A DNA stretch of 64,000 nucleotides, from contig CP027224.1 in NCBI GenBank assembly GCA_002973635.1, forward strand, positions 4,474,501 to 4,538,500. The letters run 5' to 3'. This document shows positions 19,453 through 26,786 of the stretch, one piece after another. The notes under the pieces are model-generated. The model was not told the DNA's origin, ran no database searches, and saw only the letters and a program-made list of their open reading frames with translations. The stretch's first letter is position 1, and every line of letters begins with the position of its first letter. The translations under genes were made by a program, and so were the position numbers. This DNA is from Lysinibacillus sp. B2A1 (lineage in GTDB: Bacteria; Bacillota; Bacilli; Bacillales_A; Planococcaceae).

Positions 19453-20637
19453 TTATTTATCGTTTAATGCCACAATTCCAGGAAGCTCTTTACCTTCCAT
19501 TAATTCTAATGAAGCACCGCCGCCTGTAGAAATGTGATCCATTTTATCCGCTACTTCAAATTTTTCAACAGCTGCTGCAGAATCGCCACCGCCAATTACT
19601 GTATAACCTGCTGTATTAGCCATTGCCGAAGCTACAGTTTTTGTACCATTCGCAAATTTATCCATTTCAAAGACACCCATTGGACCATTCCAAATGATTA
19701 ATTTAGAATTCTGAATGACCTCTGCATAATTTGCTGCTGTTTTTGGACCAATATCTAAGCCCATCCAATCCGCTGGAATTGCGTCTACATCTACAATCTT
19801 CGTTTCTGCATCTTTTGAAAATTCATTTGCAACAACTGCATCAATCGGCATATGTAATTGCACGCCTTTTGCCTTTGCTTTTTCAATAAAAGATTTAGCT
19901 AACTCAATTTTGTCTTCTTCCAATAAAGATTTGCCGATATCATACCCTTGCGCTTTAATGAATGTAAATGATAAACCCCCACCAATAATTAAATGGTCTA
20001 CCTTTTCCAGCAAGCTTTCAATAACACCGATCTTATCCTTCACTTTAGCACCACCGATAATAGCAGTAAAGGGACGCTCAGGATTAGATAATGCTTTTCC
20101 TAATACATCTAATTCCTTTTGCATTAGGAAACCTGAAACAGCTGGTACATGCTTTGCAATACCTTCTGTTGAGGCGTGTGCACGGTGAGCTGCACCAAAA
20201 GCATCATTGATATAGACATCCGCTAATTTTGCAAATGCTTCTGCGAGTGCTGGGTCGTTTTTCTCTTCACCAGCGTGGAAACGTACATTTTCTAGTAAAA
20301 GAATGTCTTCATCTTGCATGTTGGCAACAGCTTCCTCTACCTCTTTACCAATTGATTCATCCAATTTAGTAACAGGCTTACCAATTAATTCAGCTAATCG
20401 AACTCCTACAGCTGTTAGACGCATTTCTTCTTTTACTTCACCCTTTGGACGTCCCAAGTGAGAGGCTAAAATTACTTTAGCACCCTGCTCCACTAAATAT
20501 TCAATTGTAGGGATTGCTGCACGAATACGTGTATCATCCGTAATCACACCCTCCGCCATCGGTACATTAAAATCGACACGTACAAATACACGCTGCCCTT
20601 TTACCTCAATATCTTTCATCGTCTTCTTATTTAACAT
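19453..20637 (-). CDS. pgk: phosphoglycerate kinase
   Basis: A 394-residue two-domain kinase making ATP from 1,3-bisphosphoglycerate. The signature RVDFNVPM, the substrate region [20 protein letters not shown], and the nucleotide-binding [12 protein letters not shown] and GGGDSAAA are all intact. The start was moved to the ATG at 20635-20637, since GAAGGGGGTTTCTTC precedes it and the resulting length equals that of the Bacillus enzyme. The long gap to gap (20638-21165) suggests partly separate expression. Confidence 0.97.
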   Translation of the reverse strand: MLNKKTMKDIEVKGQRVFVRVDFNVPMAEGVITDDTRIRAAIPTIEYLVEQGAKVILASHLGRPKGEVKEEMRLTAVGVRLAELIGKPVTKLDESIGKEVEEAVANMQDEDILLLENVRFHAGEEKNDPALAEAFAKLADVYINDAFGAAHRAHASTEGIAKHVPAVSGFLMQKELDVLGKALSNPERPFTAIIGGAKVKDKIGVIESLLEKVDHLIIGGGLSFTFIKAQGYDIGKSLLEEDKIELAKSFIEKAKAKGVQLHMPIDAVVANEFSKDAETKIVDVDAIPADWMGLDIGPKTAANYAEVIQNSKLIIWNGPMGVFEMDKFANGTKTVASAMANTAGYTVIGGGDSAAAVEKFEVADKMDHISTGGGASLELMEGKELPGIVALNDK

Positions 20638-20976
20638 GAAGAAACCCCCTTCAAAGTTTTTAATTTGTGAAATCTTTGGATCACCCATCTTGGCTCCTCA
20701 ATTTTTCACAATCATTATATTCAATAAAAAGCATATCCCTTAGATTCGCTAAAGTAACCAGCTTTTGATAAAGTACCCTTTTACTTGCTTTTATAGTAAC
20801 AAAAGTCACGTTCTATGTCTTGCGATTGTATATACATTTGTTTAAAGATCATTAGTTAAACTTTGCACCTATTCATTCAACGCTATTTTCATGTATCAAT
20901 GACGCTCCAGTAAAATTGGCTTTTTTTCGAGCTCGCTTGAAAAAGCTCCAATCTAATCCGTGACATCCCTCAGAGC

Positions 20977-21025
20977 TTTATCTTGATTTAGTAGATGTTT
21001 GGGATGCATGCTAAATCAAGATAAA
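20977..21025. repeat. long inverted repeat between gap and pgk
   Basis: TTTATCTTGATTTAG (20977-20991) is perfectly repeated inverted as CTAAATCAAGATAAA (21011-21025), with a 19-base loop. It directly follows the gap terminator on the minus strand and may act as an mRNA 3'-end stabiliser or second terminator. Confidence 0.7.
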
Positions 21026-21057
21026 AAAAGAGTAAGGGGTAAAACATCCCTTACTCT
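21022..21057 (-). terminator. terminator after gap inside the glycolytic operon
   Basis: On the minus strand AGAGTAAGGG pairs with CCCCTTACTCT around ATGTTTTA and is followed by TTTTTTT. It lies about 110 bases downstream of the gap stop and would give a separate cggR-gap transcript. Confidence 0.8.
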
Positions 21058-21165
21058 CTTTACCCTTGTATATTATATCTTTTCGATATTATAAAGGCTA
21101 TACTTTTTATACCTAAAAAGCGGTATTATGTCACACTTTTTACTTTTTTTTTTGAAATATGACGC

Positions 21166-22182
21166 TTATTTATGATTGAATCCTTTTTCTGCAATATATA
21201 AAGCTATGTCCATTAAACGAGTAGAATAACCAATTTCGTTATCATACCATGCTAGAACCTTCACCATACTGTTTTCTAACACCATCGTAGAAAGACCATC
21301 CACTGTCGAAGAATCATGATTGCCATTATAGTCAATAGACACTAAAGGTAATTCATTGTATCCTAAAATACCTTTAAGTTCATTTTCTGAGGCTTCTTTT
21401 AATGCCGCATTAATAGATTCCTTCGTTACTTCCGCTTTTAGCTCTACTACTAAATCAACACATGAAACGTTTGGTGTTGGTACACGCATAGAAAAGCCAT
21501 CTAATTTACCTTTTAATTGTGGTAAAACTTTAGAAACTGCTACAGCCGCCCCTGTTGTTGTTGGAATCATTGACACAGCCCCTGCACGTGCACGACGTGG
21601 ATCAGAGTGTGGGAAGTCAAGAATACGTTGATCGTTCGTGTAAGAGTGAATTGTTGTCATCATACCGCGGACAATACCGAATTTCTCATCTAATATTTTC
21701 GCTACAGGTGCTAAACAGTTCGTTGTACAAGAAGCATTTGAAATAACATCGTCTGTTTCAGGATTGTAATCCTCATGATTAACACCCATTACAAATGTAG
21801 GCATTGCACCCTTCGCTGGTGCTGAAAGAATTGCTTTTTTAGCACCTGCTTCAATATGCTTACTCACTTCTTCCATAGAGCGGAATTTACCTGTACATTC
21901 AAGTACAACATCCACTCCCAACTCACCCCATGGTAATTGAGTAGGATCTTTTTCAGCATACACTTTCACATTTTTTCCATTCACAATGAAAGAATCGCCT
22001 TCTGCATAAACCTCAGCATCGTAGATACCGTGTACTGAATCATATTTTAATAAATGTGCAAGCTGACCAGCATCTGTTAAATCATTTACTGCAACTACTT
22101 CGAATTCATCGTGCTTCATTGCTTCACGAAATACTAAACGTCCAATACGCCCAAATCCATTAATCGCTAATTTTAATGCCAT
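21166..22182 (-). CDS. gap: glyceraldehyde-3-phosphate dehydrogenase, glycolytic type
   Basis: A 338-residue NAD-dependent GAPDH. INGFGRIGRLVFREA is the Rossmann motif, ISNASCTTNCLAPVAK holds the catalytic Cys, and WYDNEIGYSTRLMD closes the active site. Its position after cggR and before pgk marks it as the glycolytic GapA rather than the gluconeogenic GapB. The start was set at ATG 22180-22182, since GGAGGAATTGACA precedes it; an upstream in-frame TTG overlaps that ribosome binding site. A stable hairpin lies about 60 bases upstream. Confidence 0.97.
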   Translation of the reverse strand: MALKLAINGFGRIGRLVFREAMKHDEFEVVAVNDLTDAGQLAHLLKYDSVHGIYDAEVYAEGDSFIVNGKNVKVYAEKDPTQLPWGELGVDVVLECTGKFRSMEEVSKHIEAGAKKAILSAPAKGAMPTFVMGVNHEDYNPETDDVISNASCTTNCLAPVAKILDEKFGIVRGMMTTIHSYTNDQRILDFPHSDPRRARAGAVSMIPTTTGAAVAVSKVLPQLKGKLDGFSMRVPTPNVSCVDLVVELKAEVTKESINAALKEASENELKGILGYNELPLVSIDYNGNHDSSTVDGLSTMVLENSMVKVLAWYDNEIGYSTRLMDIALYIAEKGFNHK

Positions 22183-22241
22183 TGTCAATTCCTCCAATAA
22201 TGTTTAAATGATTATTTTGCCAAAATGGCTTTATGCTCAAC

Positions 22242-22264
22242 CAGAGAGTGTTGAACACTCTCTG
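22242..22264 (-). promoter_or_regulatory. perfect stem-loop between cggR and gap (mRNA stabiliser candidate)
   Basis: CAGAGAGTGTT and AACACTCTCTG form an 11-bp stem with a single-base loop. In Bacillus subtilis the cggR-gapA mRNA is cut by RNase Y near the end of cggR, and a stem-loop at the new 5' end keeps the gapA message stable. The same position here suggests the same role. There is no T-run, so it is not a terminator. Confidence 0.6.
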
Positions 22265-22296
22265 AAGTAGAGTTACTTTTTCAAACCAATACCATT

Positions 22297-23328
22297 CTAT
22301 AAAGAAGGTAAACCCGCAGCGATAGCTTTTGCGGCTGCCTCATCAGTAATAAATATGGTTTGCTTTGGTGCAACCTTAAAATACGATAGCATTGCCTTCA
22401 CTTTTTGTTTACCCGCTGCAACTGCAATTACTTGCTTACTTCCTTGAACCTGCTCAAGCTGAATACCAATCGTACGAATTCGATGAACAATCTCACCTGC
22501 AGCATTAAAATAATAGCCAAATGCTTCACTCACAGCACCCTTTTCTTCGAGAATTCGTAAATCCTCAGGCGATGAGTTCCGCCTTAAAGCCATTTCCTCC
22601 GCAGAGCCAATACCATGGATAACACAATCTGCATGCTCATAATAATCCATCATTTCCGTTACCATTGGCTCTGTTAGCATAGCTTGATATGCCTGCTCGC
22701 TTAAATGCTCAGGTAAAAACAAGGTGCGATATTGTGCATCCATCTGCATGGCAAATGTTGCAACAAGTGTGTTGGCTTGCATTTGCATTTCATGTCCAAT
22801 GCCACCACGTGCAGCTACAAAAGTAATGTTTTGTGCATGTGCAGGGTGTAGAAATGGTGTGAGTGACGCAACAGATTTACCGCCAGTAACAGCCACCACC
22901 TGACCATCAAAACTAGAGGATAAATATACTTGCGCTGCCTCCCTACCAAGTAAGGTTAGTACCGTATCGTCCTCATTATAATCACCAGGTACAACAATCA
23001 CATGCTGTAAACCAAAATGCTTTTCCAGTAATTTTGCTAACTGGGTAAGACCCGACCATTCATAGACCAACGTTCTTAATTTTTCTATTACTACTTCACC
23101 GTCATCTGTACATACCATACCCAACTTTTGGGAAACTAATAACCCTTGCTCACGTAAAATATCTGTTTCTTTCCGTATTTCTCGTTCAGTCATTTTTAGT
23201 GATTCTGCAAGTGTGCGACGCCCAATAGGCTGCATTAGCTGGATTGTCTGCAAAATACGGTATCTTGTTTGAAGAAGCAGATACATTTCTGGAAGTAGCC
23301 TTTGCTGTGCCTCAGGTACAGATAACAT
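22297..23328 (-). CDS. cggR: central glycolytic genes regulator CggR
   Basis: A 343-residue SorC-family repressor. The N-terminal helix-turn-helix is in GRRTLAESLKMTEREIRKET. The C-terminal sugar-phosphate-binding domain contains VTGGKSVASL and IHGIGSAEEM, and in this family it binds fructose-1,6-bisphosphate, which releases DNA and induces glycolytic genes. It is the first gene of the operon and represses its own promoter, in line with the operator-like repeat just upstream. GGGAGTAGATAGAT precedes the ATG. Confidence 0.95.
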   Translation of the reverse strand: MLSVPEAQQRLLPEMYLLLQTRYRILQTIQLMQPIGRRTLAESLKMTEREIRKETDILREQGLLVSQKLGMVCTDDGEVVIEKLRTLVYEWSGLTQLAKLLEKHFGLQHVIVVPGDYNEDDTVLTLLGREAAQVYLSSSFDGQVVAVTGGKSVASLTPFLHPAHAQNITFVAARGGIGHEMQMQANTLVATFAMQMDAQYRTLFLPEHLSEQAYQAMLTEPMVTEMMDYYEHADCVIHGIGSAEEMALRRNSSPEDLRILEEKGAVSEAFGYYFNAAGEIVHRIRTIGIQLEQVQGSKQVIAVAAGKQKVKAMLSYFKVAPKQTIFITDEAAAKAIAAGLPSL

Positions 23329-23354
23329 ATCTATCTACTCCCTTTTAAATAGTA

Positions 23355-23395
23355 GTGGGTCCTATTTTATCCCACACTATCATTTTATGTCCCAC
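23355..23395 (-). promoter_or_regulatory. CggR operator candidate
   Basis: On the minus strand GTGGGAC (beginning at 23395) and GTGGGATAAAATAGGACC form two direct half-site pairs about 20 bases apart. The arrangement resembles the tandem GGGAC...TGTC operator known for CggR. It lies between the promoter and the cggR start, where binding would block elongation. Confidence 0.6.
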
Positions 23396-23405
23396 TTATG
23401 ATTTT

Positions 23406-23434
23406 ATTATAATATGCTTTGAGTTAAAGAGCAA
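23406..23434 (-). promoter_or_regulatory. SigA-type promoter of cggR-gap
   Basis: On the minus strand TTGCTC (23429-23434) and a perfect TATAAT (23406-23411) are separated by exactly 17 bases. The operator candidate follows directly. Confidence 0.75.
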
Positions 23435-23487
23435 GTGTATGCTATGGAAATTGGAAAAAAATTAATATTGGTTAGTTTCCAATTATG

Positions 23488-23529
23488 AAAAAAAAGGCCC
23501 CATAACTTTAAGATAGTTATGAGACCTTA
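23488..23529 (-). terminator. terminator of the 40-residue protein gene
   Basis: On the minus strand AAGGTCTCATAACT pairs with AGTTATGGGGCCTT and is followed by a T-run. It lies a few bases after the stop of the small gene at 23536-23658 and upstream of the cggR promoter. Confidence 0.8.
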
Positions 23530-23535
23530 TTTGTC

Positions 23536-23658
23536 TTATTTTGTAAAAGATAAAATGGCGTTTTTCTTGAAACCTTCTAAAGCTTTTGTTGCTTCAATTT
23601 TATTTGTATACTCAAAAATACGAACATCTTTTTTCTCAAATACTGTAATAACCCACAT
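23536..23658 (-). CDS. conserved-looking 40-residue protein
   Basis: The frame reads MWVITVFEKKDVRIFEYTNK and ends NAILSFTK. The pattern of two strands, a helix (KIEATKALEGF) and a final strand suggests a small folded protein. GAAGGGAG lies upstream with good spacing, and a strong terminator follows, so this is a monocistronic gene. Small proteins starting MWVITVYE are known to me from Bacillaceae genomes, with no function. Too short for usual gene finding. Confidence 0.65.
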   Translation of the reverse strand: MWVITVFEKKDVRIFEYTNKIEATKALEGFKKNAILSFTK

Positions 23659-24028
23659 TGTAAAATCTCCCTTCGATTTTGTTTTTGTAATATAACAACC
23701 ACTAGAAATCGTGATATTTTTTTAAACTGTTTTATAACAATTTCTTTCTTGACTCTTATTCTACTCCGATTTATTTAAAAAGAAAGCGTAATGTGAAGGT
23801 CTTCACAAACTGTTCAAATTCAAAACGCTTTCATTGAACAATTTGTGAATTGTAAGATTGTTAACGATTAAAACAAGCTTCAACATTGAGATTGTCCTGA
23901 ATTCTCACCTGATAAAATAAAAAATTCCGCTCTTTCTTCGCTGCCATTTTATCTAGCAGGAGAAATGCGAAATTTAAATAAAGTGTTTGCTTTTTTTAAA
24001 TGTGCAATTTGCTACTCATTTGTTTATT
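23659..24028. other. 370-base gap without a recognised gene
   Basis: AT-rich DNA between the 40-residue gene and the glutaredoxin-like gene. A weak inverted repeat, AAATTCCGC...GCGAAATTT, is near 23919-23966 and could be a terminator for the minus-strand glutaredoxin gene. Nothing else was seen. Confidence 0.4.
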
Positions 24029-24265
24029 CTATTCGCAAGTTAAATGCTCCATCAATGTTGCGTAATCTATATCACCATATTGTATGACTTGCCCATCCTT
24101 TTCTACTACTGGAATCATTAGCATATACTTTTCATGTACTGCCTCATCTTCTTCAATATCAATGATATCGATATGAAAACCCAAGTCCTCTTGTACAAGC
24201 TTTAGAGTATCCAAACCTTCCATACAAAGCCCGCAATTAGCCCGAGTAAAAAATTTCACCTTCAC
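24029..24265 (-). CDS. glutaredoxin/thioredoxin-like protein (DUF836 type)
   Basis: A 78-residue thioredoxin-fold protein. It starts KVKFFTRANCGLCMEGLDTL with the redox motif CGLC at about residues 11-14, and contains the cis-proline region MLMIPVVEKDGQ. It probably reduces disulfides or mixed thiols in the cytoplasm. The start was set at GTG 24263-24265, since AAGGAGGTG is seven bases upstream; the longer frame without such a site is not credible. It lies downstream of the DMT exporter gene on the same strand. Confidence 0.8.
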   Translation of the reverse strand: MKVKFFTRANCGLCMEGLDTLKLVQEDLGFHIDIIDIEEDEAVHEKYMLMIPVVEKDGQVIQYGDIDYATLMEHLTCE

Positions 24266-24349
24266 TTTACAGCACCTCCTTAGGCTATTATAAAACGAAT
24301 TAGCCATATATACTAAGATACTATAAAGCTTCTCTAGTTTTTCGTACAC

Positions 24350-25240
24350 TCATACAGAGTCTTTTTTTACTATAGAAGCATTTTTGCCAATTATAACGGA
24401 CAACACAACAGCAATTGCAATAACAATTGTAAATACTGTAATCGATTCATGAAGAAATAAAGCTGCAAAAATAATCATTAAAAATGGCTGTAAATATTGT
24501 ATTTGGCTAACTCTAGAAATACCGCCCATTGCCATTCCACCATACCATGCTACATAGGCTAGAAATTGACTTACAATCGCTAAATATAAAAAGCTAATCC
24601 AAGCTTTTAAAGGTGCATGTAACATCTCTCCAGAAACGTTTAGAGATACTGGTATGATTAGAAAAGGGACCGCAATAATAATGGCCCATGCAATCACTTG
24701 CCAGCTACCTAGTTCTTGTGCAAGCATGCCGCCCTCCGCATAACTAAGCCCGAGTATTACGACAGCAGCCAATAATGCAAAGTCTGCAATATGTAACTGT
24801 CCCAACCCAAGATAAATTGCATAAATGATTACGGCTAGGGCACCTGCTATACTAGACAGCCAAAACTTACGAGATGGGATTTCCCCCGCTCTCATCATGG
24901 CAAAGCCAGCTGTAGCTAAAGGTAATAGGGTCAACTCCACCGCTCCATGAGATACTGGTAAGCTAGTCATTTCCCAAGAAGTAAGTAAGGGAAATCCTAG
25001 CACAGCGCCTAAAGAAACCATTAATAAGCTTTTAAACTGATGAGCAGTAGGTAATCTTTCTTTTCTTCCAATCAAGATTATAGCAACTAAAATTGAGGCG
25101 ATTACTCCTCTTCCTAAGCCAACGACTGTAGTGCCAAAATATTCTACAGCAACACTAGTTGCAGGTAATGTTAAGCTAAAACAAATAACACCTAACAAAC
25201 CTAATATTATCCCCATTTTTTCTTTTTTACTTTCTTGCAC
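24350..25240 (-). CDS. DMT-superfamily (EamA) transporter
   Basis: A 296-residue protein with ten hydrophobic helices in two EamA repeats, as in drug/metabolite exporters and amino-acid effluxers. It starts with GTG after AAGGGGAGCTG. It is transcribed divergently from a MocR-type regulator gene, with repeated operator-like sequences between them. That pairing, known for GabR- and PdxR-like systems, suggests the transporter is the regulated target. The substrate is unknown. Confidence 0.88.
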   Translation of the reverse strand: MQESKKEKMGIILGLLGVICFSLTLPATSVAVEYFGTTVVGLGRGVIASILVAIILIGRKERLPTAHQFKSLLMVSLGAVLGFPLLTSWEMTSLPVSHGAVELTLLPLATAGFAMMRAGEIPSRKFWLSSIAGALAVIIYAIYLGLGQLHIADFALLAAVVILGLSYAEGGMLAQELGSWQVIAWAIIIAVPFLIIPVSLNVSGEMLHAPLKAWISFLYLAIVSQFLAYVAWYGGMAMGGISRVSQIQYLQPFLMIIFAALFLHESITVFTIVIAIAVVLSVIIGKNASIVKKDSV

Positions 25241-25281
25241 AATTAATCAGCTCCCCTTATTATTAAGTACCAAACTGTCTC

Positions 25282-25361
25282 ATCTGTACTGGTATAATAC
25301 ATAATAAGAGAACACTTCATTAAATGAAATAGAGTTTTCTAGCATCTGTCCTGGTACAGAT
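25282..25361. promoter_or_regulatory. direct operator repeats between the DMT gene and the MocR gene
   Basis: ATCTGTACTGGTAT (25282-25295) and ATCTGTCCTGGTACAGAT (25344-25361) share the core ATCTGT-CTGGTA, with the second extended into a palindrome. They are in the same direction about six helical turns apart. MocR regulators usually bind two direct repeats in such divergent regions. A TATAAT overlaps the first copy. Confidence 0.6.
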
Positions 25362-25376
25362 AAGGAAAGGATTTTT

Positions 25377-26730
25377 ATGGATACAAAATATAATGGAATT
25401 GTTAAAGACATTAAAAATCAGCTTGCGAATGGTGATCTGTTAGCAGGTAGCAAGCTTCCTTCAGTTCGGCAACTGTCTGAGAAATTTTCCTGCAGCAAAA
25501 ACACAGTTATTAAAGCATATGACGAATTGGAAAAAGAACATTTAATCTTCTCTGTCCCAAAAAGTGGTTATTATGTTGTCAATGAATTTCAGCACCTTGA
25601 CAACAGAAGGGCTACCATCGATTTTTTATCTGCTGGTCCCGATAAAAACATCATGCCATACATTGATTTTCAGCACTGTATCAATCAAGCAATTGATACA
25701 TATAAGGAAGAATTATTTACTTATTCTGATCAACAAGGCTTCTACTCTTTGCGGGTACAGTTGGTAAAATACTTACAAAGCTTACAGGTCTTTACCGAAC
25801 CAGAAAGATTATTTATTGTCTCTGGCTCACAGCAAGCATTGAATTTATTAGTGTCCATGCCATTTCCAAATGGCAAAAATAATATTTTAATTGAACAGCC
25901 TACTTATTTTGGCTTTATCGAATCAGCTAATTTGCATTCTATAACTACTTTTGGAATTGATTTATCTATGGATGGGATAGATTTTGAACGTCTAGAGTAT
26001 ATTTTTCGCAATAATGATATTAAGTTTTTCTATATTGTGCCAAGGTTTCAAAATCCACTTGGTCATAGCTACACAAAAATTGGCTGAAAAATACGATGTG
26101 TATATCGTTGAGGATGATTTTTTAGCGGAGCTTGATCCGAGCACAAAATCTGATCCATTATTTTCATACACCCCTTCTGGAAGAGTTATTTATATAAAGA
26201 GTTTTTCTAAGATTTTTCTCCCTGGTTTAAGGATTGCCACTATCATTCTTCCCCAAATAATGAGCAGCCATTTTTCACGCTACAAGTTTACTGCTGATTT
26301 TAATAATTCCGTTCTTTCGCAGGGGGCACTTGAGATTTATTTAAAGAATGGAATGTTTCAAAGTCATATAAAAAAAATAAAAGAACTCTATTTTGGAAAG
26401 ATGAAGCACTTACAGGAGGCTTGTGAGTTATTACTACCTAATAACACACTTTACACAAAGCCATCGTCCGGATTTTATCTTACTATCTACTTGCCAGAGC
26501 ATGTTGCAGCAAAGCAAATTGTTCATTTGTTAAAGGAACAACAGATTTTGGTTGATGATGCCTCTAGAATGTTCCTATCAGAATATAAAAAGGAAAACCT
26601 AATTCGCCTAAGCATTTCTCAAGTGGAAGATAATCAAATTCATACTGGCGTAGAAAAGCTGGCTCATTGTATCACGTTGATTGACAGCAAGAAATATGAT
26701 AAGACCCGACATAAAATTCAACTCTTATAA
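25377..26730 (+). pseudogene. MocR/GntR-type regulator with aminotransferase domain, frameshifted
   Basis: The first part (25377-26087) encodes a GntR winged helix (GSKLPSVRQLSEKFSCSKNT) and the first half of a fold-type I aminotransferase domain (IVSGSQQALNLLVSMPFPNG). After PRFQNPLGHSYT the frame hits a stop. The second part (26014-26730) continues in another frame with QKLAEKYDVYIVEDDFLAEL and the PLP lysine in YIKSFSKIFLPGLR. A single-base event near 26063-26075, in the run CACAAAAATTGG, joins them. The intact protein would have about 450 residues and would sense PLP or an aldimine. A sequencing error or a recent mutation are both possible. Confidence 0.8.
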
Positions 26731-26748
26731 ACCATATTTCTCACATAA

Positions 26749-26783
26749 AAAGACTGCGCAAGTAATATGCACAGTCTCTTTTT
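26749..26783. terminator. bidirectional terminator between MocR and the S9 peptidase gene
   Basis: AAAAAGACTGCGC and GCACAGTCTCTTTTT pair around a short loop, with A-runs on one side and T-runs on the other, so it can serve both convergent genes. Confidence 0.8.
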
Positions 26784-26786
26784 CTA

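Larger units (their letters stand above)
20638..21165. other. 528-base intergenic region between gap and pgk
   Basis: It holds no gene. On the minus strand it contains, from gap onward, a terminator (21022-21057), a second long hairpin (20977-21025), and near pgk a lone TATAAT-like hexamer (20714-20719) without a good -35 partner. It therefore looks like a point where gap transcription ends in part and pgk may have its own promoter. Confidence 0.6.
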
